Shown: piece by piece, positions 1 to 10,679 of the stretch
Position numbering within the stretch: the stretch's first letter is position 1
Layout of the letters: every line of letters begins with the position of its first letter
The notes under the pieces: generated by a model
The model's input: only the letters and a program-made list of their open reading frames with translations
Database searches by the model: none
What the model was told of the DNA's origin: nothing
NCBI GenBank assembly: GCA_019648995.1
Contig: BLXT01001606.1
Coordinates: 58,770 to 79,592, forward strand
Origin: Plakobranchus ocellatus
Lineage: Eukaryota > Mollusca > Gastropoda > Plakobranchidae
Direction of reading: 5' to 3'
DNA: 20,823 nucleotides
Program-made: the position numbers and the translations under genes

Positions 1-482
1 CCATCCATTTTACCCTGTATAACAATCTATGATAGTCGCAGGGAAACAGGTATACAGAGTGACAGAGTCAACCTGATGCCAGCACATCCAGTGGCCATCC
101 ATTTTACCCTGTATAACAATCTATGATAGTCGCAGGGAAACACAGATATACAGAGTCACAGGGACAACCTGATGCAAGCATATCCAGTGACATTCCATTA
201 ATTCTGTATAACAATCTATGATGGTCACAGGAAAACACAGATATACAGAGTCACAGGGACAACCTGATGCAAGCATATCCAGTGACATTCCATTAATTCT
301 GTATAACAATCCATGATGGTCACAGGAAAACACAGATATACAGACTCATAGGGACAACCTAATGCCAGCATCCCTAATAATAATTTATGCCCAAACCTGT
401 ATTACACTCTATGGTATTTACAGGGACAAACTGACTAATACAGCCACAGGAAAAACCTGATGCCAGTATCTCTAATCATTAA
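1..482. repeat. Dimeric tandem repeat, about 95-bp unit, at least four copies plus a decayed fifth
   Basis: Copies begin at 1, 95, 191 and 286 (94, 96 and 95 bp spacing), each carrying CTGTATAACAATCTATGAT, GTCACAGG and ACCTGATGC-type words. A diverged fifth copy spans about 388-482. Copies 3 and 4 are the closest pair. Each unit looks built from two related halves (a TATAACA...CACAGGGAAAC half and a TATACAGAG...CACAGGGACAAC half). The array is cut by the window's left edge. The short minus-strand reading frame inside it is a by-product of the repeat. Confidence 0.9.
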
Positions 483-2289
483 TTTTTTTTTTTTGTGCTG
501 TAACTTCTTTAAATTACAATCAAAAGGGACAAAGGAAAAGTAAAAAACTTTTAAAACCAATTCAAGATGCTTTGCTCTCTGCCTGAACATACAGTTTGCG
601 ATTTGTATTTATGAAAGATTGCAACTTTTGATCTCATCTGCAAATATTGAAAAACAAAACAAAACAAAACGTATACCAATCAACTAAAATGAAGATCTCA
701 TTACATGAGTAAAAAAAGGCCTGTATCTTTCAATTTGCATCCTCTTTAGGTGCTACTTCTGCAACAGACATTGGCGATCATGTTCCTCCACTCAAACCTG
801 TTCTCAATTAACCTCATAAAGTTCTTGTTGCAATCAGTCCCTATTGCCCATGAATCAAAACTTTCTACAAAACTTATCCTCTATCTAATAGGCTGGCCCG
901 AATTACTCGAGCTTTGAGTTAAAGATTTTTTGGCGCCACTAAAAACTGTATTTGATCACCTTTTCGTAATGTTGAAAACTACATGGAGATATTGTAAATT
1001 CCGGTCTAAACACAGACTTTTTGAGGTTTTAAAGTTTTGAAAACAGGTTTGAAAGGAAGGAAAAAAAACCAAAAGAAACAAGGAACTTCTATTCCTTTTT
1101 TTCCCCCCTCAAAACTATAAGATATAACACTAGACTCAATAGGGCTCGTACAAGACACATTCTCTCTCTCCCTAAAGATCTGGTCCTGTCTACCTGTATG
1201 TGAGGCAGTCCAACTAAATGCATTGACTTACGTGATTGACTTCACATGAAAAACATTAACTCGAGGGAAGAAAAAAGTACTCACTTCTCTAAATGCAGAA
1301 CTTTCTATACACATGCTAGACACTTTCTGTCTCTAAAACACTGAAATTGTTTACTTAAATTACTTTTAAAAACTTTGATTTTATGTCAGCGATGGAGACC
1401 TGCAAACTTGACTCATTTTGCGACACTATAATACATAACATTTTCATCTCATTTTCTGAAAAAGATGTATTCGATTTCACCTGCATGTAATTGTATAAAT
1501 GTCATATTTCAAATCATATTGAAAAAGAGGCATCTGTGAGAGTTGAGTTATCGATTTTTTGTTTGTTTTTGTCTTCGGTTACTTAATATAACGAATTTCG
1601 CAAATAAAGGATTTGTTCAATATCTTGAAAAAGCTGACATCAAGAAATAAAGATAAGAATATCTTAAACAGTATTTGAATAAAAAAAATAGACATCCATC
1701 CCCATAAAAAAAAAAAAAAAAATTACGCAAGTTCGTTCAAAATTAAAACTGTTCTTGTCTTTATTAACCAAAAGAAATATCTCTAAACAAGAAAACAAAA
1801 TTGCATGAAAGAAAACCAATTCAAATCATTTTTTTTTTCAAAGTCAATGCAGAGCTCAACCACTTTCCCTTTTGACGAGACAACTAAAACCCTAACCTTC
1901 AGATGACACACAGTTAGAGAGACCCCCAATGGCTAATGTGAATCTGGGCTTCATATCACAGAGCGCATACTGTATTCCTGCCCAAATCTTATGGCTCTAA
2001 GAAACTCGACCTGGGCAAAAGTTATCCCCCCTGTCATCCAAAAACTGAATGGAACATTTGAAGACCTGAACCTTCACAGCAGACTTTGTGCGACAAATTT
2101 GATATGATGTGCCAGCATTGCGAGAACGCAAAGAGGAAGATTTTACCTATTATTATTATTTTTACACATGAGCATTATTCCTAAAGCACAGAAATAAACT
2201 TGACATGTAAGACGGGAGAAAGAAAAAAAGTATGAGGTAGGAGGACTGTCAGAAAGTTTGCATCCTTTCATTCAAAAGATGGAGATGAA
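483..2289. other. Non-coding AT-rich stretch, no gene seen
   Basis: No open frame with recognisable protein similarity on either strand. It contains a T12 run at 481-493, an AAAAC microsatellite near 655-670, and an A18 run at 1706-1723 with AATAAA at 1678-1683. An ATT trinucleotide run lies near 2149-2161. Confidence 0.6.
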
Positions 2290-2291
2290 TA

Positions 2292-2397
2292 CAGTGGAAA
2301 CCATATACATGTATAACAGGCCTGGTTATAACAGGGATCTGATATAACAGGACTATTGTTCTGGTCCTACAATCCCTGTTACATCAGGTTTCCACTT
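2292..2397. mobile_element. Pogo/Tigger-like MITE (about 106 bp, terminal inverted repeats, TA flanks)
   Basis: CAGTGGAAACC at 2292-2302 is matched in inverted orientation by GGTTTCCACT ending at 2396, with TA at both outer flanks (2290-2291 and 2398-2399). Inside, AACAGGGAT faces ATCCCTGTT, so most of the element can fold on itself, and TATAACAGG recurs three times. CAGTGG-type ends with TATAAC words and TA target duplication are typical of pogo/Tigger-family non-autonomous elements. It has no coding capacity. Its final terminal base differs from the left end. Confidence 0.65.
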
Positions 2398-2795
2398 TAA
2401 TTTTGACCTCAACTGCCAATTCTCAGCCAAGCAAGTTTGTCGTTTAAAAAAAAAAAATGAAACATAGAAAAGGCCTCTGTTTCTAACACTAAATTCAGCT
2501 AGCTTTTAAAAATTCAACACTAAAACCTGCAGAAGATACAAGCGTATTTTGATTATAACAACTCAGAAAATGTTCTTTTTCAGAATCCCAATAAAAAATG
2601 TTCAAGCTGTATCTTTGCCCATATTCTAAAATTCTGAATGCAGAATTTCAGGTTTTCTAAGCAGCTAATTCTTTAATTTCAAAAACATATATATACCAAC
2701 TCAAAATATTCATCATCATTTGCCATGAAAGAAAGATACACATTAGCCATCCATACATGTGAATCATCTTATGTAAAATTTCAAATAAATTGCTC

Positions 2796-2798
<3 letters not shown>

Positions 2799-2861
<63 letters not shown>
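2799..2861 (+). repeat. Poly(A) run of 63 preceded by AATAAA
   Basis: An uninterrupted run of 63 A. AATAAA lies at 2784-2789, ten bases before it, so it resembles a retroposed 3' end on the plus strand. No coding remnant or clear target-site duplication was found. It may equally be an expanded homopolymer, and its length in the assembly is uncertain. Confidence 0.6.
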
Positions 2862-2863
<2 letters not shown>

Positions 2864-3660
2864 TCATAAAACGACACAAGCTAGTTCTGCTGTATTAAAA
2901 AAAAATTTAAAAATATTTTGCAAGTAACAAAATATTTTAAATATTTAATAAAAAAAAAAAAGAAAAAAATATGCCTGATTTTTTTTTCTATTTTGAAAGG
3001 GAAACTTTTGCTTGAGAAGACAGTACGTCACTTTTTTTTGAAAAAAATCCAATTTGGCACAAGTCATTTTGTTGAAATAATTGGCCTTTTTCTCATGTCT
3101 GGTAGTCCAAAAGAGAAAGCTGAGAAAGATTAAAAAGCTAGGACAAAGTAATGCGCAATATAAAAATGGGTAACTAAATATACAAAGAATACCAAAATTT
3201 TAGAGAAATGTAATACCCAGCAAAATATTGATCGACTTGAGTGGAAAGGTGGATTTATTACAATACGACAGATAATGATGATGTATAAATGTATGATACA
3301 AATACATAGAATGGAAGACATGCTACGGCTGGCTAGGACTTCAGTAGAGCCAGAATACATGTACCTTCATCTTCACCTTTGCACGCACATTTTCATATTT
3401 CAAAATTATAAATAGAAACAAACAAACCAAAAAAAAACAACCAAAAGCAAAAAAAAAAAAAAAGTCTATAAAAATCAAAGCAGCGCCAGTGAATATTTTA
3501 GATAAGGCTTTTTTGATAAAGCCACCCTTTTTTCAATGTCTGTTCAGATCAGACATAGCAATGAAAGTTATCTCCAAAACACATTTCTTCTTTCTGCCAA
3601 GCCTGTCAAACCTTAATTTCAGCTTTCAGCTTTACAAAAAAAAAAAAATGAATGGCTGGA
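2862..3660. other. Non-coding AT-rich stretch, no gene seen
   Basis: Several A-runs (2950s, 3452-3464, 3637-3648) and no credible coding frame; the short open frames here translate into Lys/Phe homopolymer products of A/T runs. Confidence 0.55.
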
Positions 3661-3668
3661 AATTACAA

Positions 3669-3693
3669 GAAGAGAGAGAGAGAGAGAGAGAGA
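3669..3693. repeat. GA dinucleotide microsatellite
   Basis: About eleven consecutive GA units with no interruption. Confidence 0.9.
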
Positions 3694-3793
3694 CATATTT
3701 CACATGAAAATTCCTGCATATTGGTGACTTACATCTGTAGGCAAAATGGTGATGGCTACAAATTGTGATTAAAACGCAGCTTTTAAAATATGA

Positions 3794-3823
3794 CCCTCCC
3801 CCCCCTCCCCCCCAAAAACCCCC
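3794..3823 (-). other. G-quadruplex-forming tract on the minus strand
   Basis: Plus-strand C tracts of 3, 8, 7 and 5 are separated by single T, single T and five A. The minus strand therefore carries four G tracts with loops of 5, 1 and 1, a textbook quadruplex pattern. Confidence 0.6.
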
Positions 3824-6800
3824 AACAAACCACCCTAGTGATTAATGCCAGTAGCCTCGTCTGCCACACTGTCAGTCTAAGGCACAATAGAACTACTCAG
3901 AAGAAGCCCTTATCTTTGCTGCGAGAAATGTTAACAAACTTCATGAGATCTAAGCGTGTTTATACGACCCGCTAAGTCAGCATTTGTAACAACAACCGTT
4001 TTTCTTTCTTTGCGTGTAAATTATCGAGTGGAATACAAAAATCAGCAGCTGTAGATCAAAGATTGTCACAAGAGCACTGAGCCATTTTACCCAAATTTGT
4101 CCAGAATGCTCAAACTTCACAAAGGGTTAAGGAAATTCAGTTTTTAAAAAATTTTGGGAAATAATTCATTATAAAAATAGGCTGATGCAATTCATTTGAA
4201 AGAGACAAATAAGGAACATTTTAATGAAGTCAAACAGGTGAATATTGCATTTAAGGGCAAAGATACAAACAAGCTTTAAGAAAAATCAAAATAGGTTGAT
4301 TTAGTACTAATGTCATCCAGTACCCAATTGGCCACTGCCGAGGTCAGTAAAAACTGCTGTAAACGTTCAAATCCATATGTTAATATGGTGGGTTACACCA
4401 CTTACGCTATACATATGGTGACAAAAAACCTGGCATCCATCAGAATAAGTTCATATAGAAATATTGGTTTCATAATAAAGCACTAAACCTCTCCTCCTCT
4501 CAGCCAGTCCCCCTGTCACTGGTGCCCTGGCCTGATAGAGGGCCTTAAAGCCTGAGATCACCTTGCTGTGAACTGGCTATATACAAAAACCTCAGCCAGT
4601 CCAAAGCACACCCTGCATCACAAAATCCTAGAGGGCCTGCAATGCCAGTTTAAAGTTTTAAAACTTAGCAGCAACAAATTATCATGTCATTGGCATTGTT
4701 TCAATAGTTTTACACCATCTTCCTCTACTTCTGCTAAAACATATCACATATGTTTCCAGTAGAAAAGCATAAGTTTTTAGCTCAATTTTAGATTAAATAA
4801 TAATAAAAAAAAATTATGAATTCAACTTTTTGACAAAGGGAAACCCCAATATTAAAACTTGACTAACTTTTTAAATAGTCAGGATATAAATGTTTAAAGG
4901 GAGTTGGATAAGGTTACAGAGTTTTTATAAAAGATTTCAAGCTGTCTAAAGCCATTTCCTGTAACTTTGTTTCACACCTGACTTGCTCTGACTACGTCTC
5001 ATGAAACAAAGGGAAACTGACTGAGCAAGTTGGGCATTCAGAATTCTAACATATTTGATTGGCCCACACAAAATGACTTGTCTGGTGGGGAAATAACAAA
5101 TATGTTTCGAGCCAAATATTTGAAAATGATTGCTAGCAACAACAAAAAAGTTTTTTTTGCACATTACAAACAATTAAACTTTTGAAATCAAAATTTCTAA
5201 TTGCTTGTGATAACTTTCCTTTACAATTATGTTCACAATCATTCGAATTTTTTCATGCAAGAATATTCTGCGTCTTTTGAGGTCAGAACTTTTTGAATTT
5301 TTTTTTTTTTTAATCCGGGGGAAAAATCACTTTTCCAGGTAGAAAGATACAGACAGGAACATGATCCATAAAATAAATTTAGCCTCAATAAAATTGTCAG
5401 CATTACGTCTTAACTACATGTAAAAAAACATGATTTTTTAAAAAAACACACGACAGTACAAATATATGTTCTGTTCTCTCTTCAAATGGTGTACTGATTA
5501 TAAACATATGCTTGATTCACAACTATATATGAATAAGATTCTTATCTCCATTTACTGAAAAGACTAGAAGGAGGACAAAATTGTGTCTCTCGTGAAACAT
5601 ATTACATCTCTTTAGATACAGGAACTAATTTAGAATTGAAACATAGATCTGGACTAACTGCGTTTACAGTTCCATGATCACCTCTTTCAAGTGTTAAATT
5701 TTCTTCGAGTCAATAAACCATTTTTCTTTATTTGCAAAATTTGGAGTTATTTAAGTCCCTCTGTCTAGTCAAAAGAACTCGACAATCATCCCTGCTATTG
5801 TTGGCCAGCAACTTCAAGCCCCTGCCGCACTCGAAATGGAATTGTAAAATATTTTGTGCACCACATACCAGAAATTCAGCTCTGGATTCCAATTTCAATT
5901 TATAGAGAATCTTTTTTTAAATACATTTGCCGTTACTGGGCCACAACCAACTGTAACACCTAAGCAATATCTGACTTGCTCAATATGTTGGAAATTTTGC
6001 ATTCTTGTGCATTGCAATTTCAATAAAATTATACATCTTTCCATTCATAAAAAAAAAAAAAAAAAGAGAGCCATCAGAGTTAAGACAAATACATGAACTC
6101 AAAAAGTATGGCACACAGAATGCAAAAGAAGGTAAATATAGTATTCAAATACAAAAAAAAAATCAGCATGCAGCAGTTCCAAGTACACTAGCCTTGTAGT
6201 TAAGTGCTGAGGAAGGAGGAGAAAAAAAGGATTTTCAGTTTTTCAATAAAAATAATCTGGAATTATGGAAAAGAATTGAAGAATACATGGAATTCAAAGC
6301 AACAGACACATGTGTGTCCTGAAACCAAGCCATCCTAGGCCACAAGCTTGTGGACAAAGACTTTAAGTTAAGGATTATCTAAAATTTAAATACTTCTTGT
6401 AAAGCTCAAGCAATGATAACTGCACAAAGCTTAATGTACTTCAAGAAACAAATAGAGACTGACTTACAGTGATTCCTAAAGAAAAAAAAATCGTCACTTA
6501 ATTCCCATAACTGTAATGAGCATCACCCAATAACTCTATACATTCAGGACTGGTCTCCAGATGTTAAAAAAATGGCAAAATAAGTTGGACATTGCAAAAA
6601 AAAAAAAAAAAATCCTCTACGTTACTAAACTAAGATTTTATTTCTCTAAAATGTGTTTGAAAAATTGAAATACCCAAAACCCCATCCACAACCAATATCT
6701 TTCTATTCATTTTTCACCTTTTCAAAGGAGGTTTAAAGTACAGTGTGTAATCTCAAGCCTGTGAATTAGTAGGTGTGGTATAAAGATACATTACACATTA

Positions 6801-8033
6801 GCATGTCCAGACACAGTAAACATTAACACAGCAATACTTTGCTGCGATGTGAACATTAACTAAATGACTAGATAGGACTTTGGCAGAGCAAGGAAGAAAA
6901 AAGGCCTTTAATATAAATTCTTGATGTGATTTATAGGTGAAGACCTAGCTTAGAAAAAAAAACTCGGGTACAAAATATCGGGAGAAAAAAATTTACCAGA
7001 AACATAGTAGATGTGATTAAAGTTTTTTCACAGCTGAAATCAGAGGTAATTCAAAATAACTGACACAAACATATGATGTAGAGGTAAGAAAATAGTGCAG
7101 TAAGGAAAAAAAATTACAAAGAAGTAAAACATTTGCTTCAAAATGATTTTATACTAGTGTTGATAGATCTGAAAGCGCACAAATCATAAAAAATCTAGAC
7201 AAAGCAATTTTTTTTCTTCAATAAAAAAAATGACTGCCAAGTGACAAGCATAAAACTTTTGACGTCTAAATGCCAAGATGTTTAAATTTAACTCAGCATT
7301 ATTAACATGGCGGGAAAATAAAATTAAATAAAGCTGGGCAGCCTTTCATTTACAGCGTAAATATTGGCTTCATGTAGCCTATAAATAACCACATCTTACC
7401 TGAGGTAACAGGATAAATAGACAACTTCACATACATAACAGTCTGTAAAACTTGATCTCTTATCAAACAGTAAGATTGAAATTTCAGCACTGGCAAAAGA
7501 CCTTTTCCATAAGATTATGCCAGAAACCTACCTACATTGAACCTGGTGGAGGGAAGGCAGGGTGAAATTATGTGGAGGCTACTGAAAAATTAGAAACTAA
7601 CCATATGACTAACTCCATCTTTAAGGCTTGACACTATCAGTCTATCTTTCCACATAGATTAATAACGGTGTATAATTAAGGTTACAGATAAGGTAAACAC
7701 ACTGCTACACTCGTTTGCCTTGCAGCAGCAAATCTCACCATTGGGATATTCTTGCTTGATGAATAAATTCAGTGACAATCAAATTTCTTATGATGAAAAA
7801 TCTATTGAAATGTATGCCGAAAAAATTGGTTCAATTACAAATCATTGAATACCGATTTGGTGCATTGTTTTTTCATTAAAAAAAAAACAAAAAGAAACAA
7901 ATTGTCAAATTAGTAAAAGTTCATTGTTTTTAAAAAGAATTATTTCTTGAATTTCTTTAATTTTAATTATATTTCATCTTTTCCTCTTTGTCTTTTTCCA
8001 TGTTACAAAAATTCATAAAAAGGTGTTTCAACC
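3824..8033. other. Long non-coding AT-rich stretch, no gene seen
   Basis: I found no exon-like conserved segment on either strand across this 4.2 kb. It holds A17 runs at 6049-6065 and about 6596-6612, a T13 run near 5297-5309, a weak 92-bp direct duplication (CAGCCAGTCC plus GAGGGCC, 4501-4544 and 4593-4637), and a short CATATG-centred hairpin near 4371-4422. Conserved regulatory elements cannot be ruled out. Confidence 0.5.
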
Positions 8034-8039
8034 CTNNNN

Positions 8040-8115
<76 letters not shown>
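8034..8115. repeat. Assembly gap (NNNN) followed by poly-C, poly-A and TA repeat stack
   Basis: Four N at about 8036-8039 are followed by a C run of about 21, an A run of about 25, then TA repeats with one TG interruption. The joined homopolymers and the N gap suggest a sequencing or assembly break, and the true length is unknown. Confidence 0.9.
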
Positions 8116-9517
8116 AGGTGGGGCTTATTATTTGCAGGTCAATTGTTTATATGTTAAAAAGAATAATGCCTTGGACAATTTATAGAACCCTTTTGACTCC
8201 ATGCAGTTCATGCTCAACTGCCCTTCTTTAGGTTTCATGCCTGGCAAACTGAAATATTACAAGGTTATGTCAAAAAATATCATTACATTGGACTGCACTA
8301 GCACTGAAACTGAAACTTTCAATGAAGCCAGTGCCTTAGATGAGATGTCATCAATAGTATTCTTAGGTGGGAGACAAAAAAAAACCTTATTTCATATAGA
8401 TTTTTCCTTTAAATGAAATATGTGGGTTTTTTTTAGTTTTTGCTTCAAAGTTTCAATGACGGTATCTTTGCAAATATTTGTCAATCAAATGAATCAAGAG
8501 AAAGAAATTTTATCAACCAGTTAATGTATGACTTGTCACTGGTTTGAACTGGCTTCTGGACCAATAAACTTTTCTCATATCAGCTTTAATTAAAGAACAT
8601 GCATAATCAATTCATTATAATTCCTCTTACTAATCACTTACCCTTTTAATTCTACATGTATGGATGATTGAAAAAACTAAAAAAAAAACACCTTAATTTT
8701 CCACTTCTAAAACTATTTGCCACCCTTCACCCAGTTAGATATTGAGAACTAATATGCTTCAAGCTACACTAACTCCTAGGGGATTAATTTTTGTACAAAG
8801 GCAGTCAAGAGCGATAAATGCGCACTAGATATCTAATACACAAACTTGATATGACATTTAAAAACATAAATAGTAAAAATTTTGTCTACAAATCAACTGT
8901 ACATGATGATGAAACCAGCTCAGGGCAATTAGTAACACAAGGGCATCAGTCAAAATGATTGACGTGATAATTTTTGGTAAAGCCATATTTAAACACTTTA
9001 TGGTCATGCAGCTTCGTTTATGTTTATACAGTGGCTTCACAAATATACATCTTTTTGTTCTTAAGTCATAAATGCACTTGCTTGGTATGATTTCAATGCA
9101 AAAGATTTTTCAAGTATTTGTTTCAGCTGAGGAAAATATCTGCATTGTTCGAGGACTTCTTATCATTGCAAATAAAAAAGTAATCAACATAGCATGCACG
9201 GTGATCAGCTTAGGGGTAAACCTTTAAAAGAATCAAATTAAAAAAAAAAAAGCAGCATATACAATATCTAAACTCTTTTCACACCTTCCAACAATATAAA
9301 TTGTTTGACTCAATGAATAGGTAATGTCTACAGATTGATTATTGATATACCCAGTCCACCATTAAGCGGGGATCTCAGTTATGTATATGGAGACATTAAA
9401 CTTTGCTGGACATATAAGAAGCATATCTTCATATAAGCCCTAATGATTACATTAAAAAAAAAAAAGGATAAAATAAGTAGTCATTATTTTTTTTTTTCTA
9501 ACACAACCTTCCAGTTC
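8116..9517. other. Non-coding AT-rich stretch, no gene seen
   Basis: The longest plus-strand open frame (8201-8416, 71 codons) has no recognisable domain, no splice context that extends it, and ends in ordinary AT-rich sequence. A-runs occur at 9240-9252 and 9453-9464. Confidence 0.5.
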
Positions 9518-9523
9518 TTTATT
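9518..9523 (-). terminator. Candidate poly(A) signal AATAAA
   Basis: On the minus strand AATAAAG is followed within about 20 nt by a GT-rich run (GGAAGGTTGTGTTAG), the usual arrangement of a hexamer and a downstream element. AATAAA is frequent by chance in this AT-rich DNA, so the call rests mainly on the GT-rich follow-up and its distance from the stop. Confidence 0.4.
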
Positions 9524-10403
9524 AAAATCTGAGCTACTTGCTTAAAAAAAAATGTATATTTAAATTTATATAATTCCAAATTGGCAAATAAAATTCAAGA
9601 TATACAGTGATGGAAAAAACAAATTATTACGCTGTAGACCTCTAAACTAGTGGCATATGTGGAGCATCACCTTAAGGTAGATTTGAGAAAAAAAAAAAAC
9701 AACTACAGTCCATTCACTGATTCAATCATAAGTAATTTACGGGAGCAAAAAAAAAAAATATAAATCAAGCTGAGTACAGAGGAAAGTTTGGAAATTAAAG
9801 GACAAGTGAAGGCAAATGGCTTGAGTGTTGAAAATTTGATTCACAGGCTATTAGCTGTTTTGATCTGAGCCATAAATCTAGGATCTGTTGGTAACAAAAT
9901 TCAATTAGAGTCACTGCACGCTTTTTGGGCTATAAATGAAAACAAAATTTGCTTTAAGAAACAAGTCATTGTGCGTTTTTCTCTTTGATTCTGGAGTTTT
10001 CTGCTGTACAAGCATGGATACAGGCATAATTATCATAGAGATTATTGTCAGATTCAAATAAACATTACACAGAGAATGACTAAAGCTGACTAACAAGTTA
10101 CAAACAACCAACTGGGAAGTTGAAAAAATAATAAAAGAAAGAAAGAAAAGGACCGACAAAGTTTTTCTCTAACCGGGGCAAGTTGCTAGATCTCACAATG
10201 CTTTGTGCGTACACAACCAAACTCTTGACCAATTCTACAGAGGAGCCAAGGCCTAATAACCATTTAAAACAGTCAAATTTACAATTTCCAAAGCAAACAT
10301 TAGATTTAAACAAATAACTCATTAACAACTTGTTAAACAAATGGCTAAATATACACAAATTTGCTAAAAACTTAAATAAAACAACCCACTCCCACACAAA
10401 ACT

Positions 10404-10424
10404 TAAATAAATAAATAAATAAAT
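10404..10424 (-). promoter_or_regulatory. AU-rich element: five overlapping AUUUA pentamers in the 3' UTR
   Basis: On the sense (minus) strand this reads ATTTATTTATTTATTTATTTA, five overlapping AUUUA units containing the UUAUUUAUU nonamer that defines class II AU-rich elements. It lies about 260 nt after the stop codon. Two isolated AUUUA units follow nearby at 10373-10377 and 10346-10350 (minus strand). Such elements recruit decay factors such as TTP-family proteins in animals. It could also be a neutral TTTA microsatellite, since the repeat is perfect. Confidence 0.6.
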
Positions 10425-10679
10425 AAAATCCATTACAGTTAATTTGCTTGATGAATGTTTCTACATTACAGACTTTTTATGACAGACCAGGGAGATTAGA
10501 TAGAGAACTTAGGACCTAATTGCTTCTTTTTACAAGGTGGTGACATATTCCAACAACATGTCAAAACCCACTCTCTCCACAACCTACACATCGATGGAAA
10601 ACAGGGCACTTGATGTCAGTTAACACTGATGTTTTACTTTATGCCTGCGAACTAGTTTATTAAAGGCACCACTATGGTT

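Larger units (their letters stand above)
9518..10679 (-). other. OTUD7: Probable 3' UTR of the OTUD7-like gene
   Basis: AT-rich, non-coding sequence directly after the TGA stop. It holds an AU-rich element and scattered AUUUA pentamers, and a poly(A) signal candidate at its far end. An AATAAA at 10661-10656 lies only about 20 nt after the stop and is an unlikely site. The extent of about 1.15 kb depends on the 9518-9523 signal being used; a longer UTR into the A-run-rich region is possible. Confidence 0.5.

Noticed and set aside
121..333. 70-codon minus-strand frame with internally repeated peptide
   Set aside because: The peptide repeat only mirrors the 95-bp DNA repeat.
1..380. CRISPR-like direct repeats
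   Set aside because: The repeats are contiguous 95-bp units with no unique spacers, in a eukaryotic genome; they form a minisatellite.
4364..4374. B box-like CGTTCAAATCC as another SINE or tRNA
   Set aside because: No A box at the right distance and no body or tail similarity.
8201..8416. 71-codon plus-strand frame as a small gene
   Set aside because: No recognisable motif, no supporting splice or promoter context, and a length expected by chance.
10098..10433. 111-codon minus-strand open frame with hydrophobic start
   Set aside because: It lies in the probable 3' UTR; the opening hydrophobic run is simply the TTTA repeat translated, and no domain is visible.
10656..10661. AATAAA about 20 nt after the stop as the poly(A) signal
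   Set aside because: It would leave almost no 3' UTR; possible as an alternative site but unlikely to be the main one.
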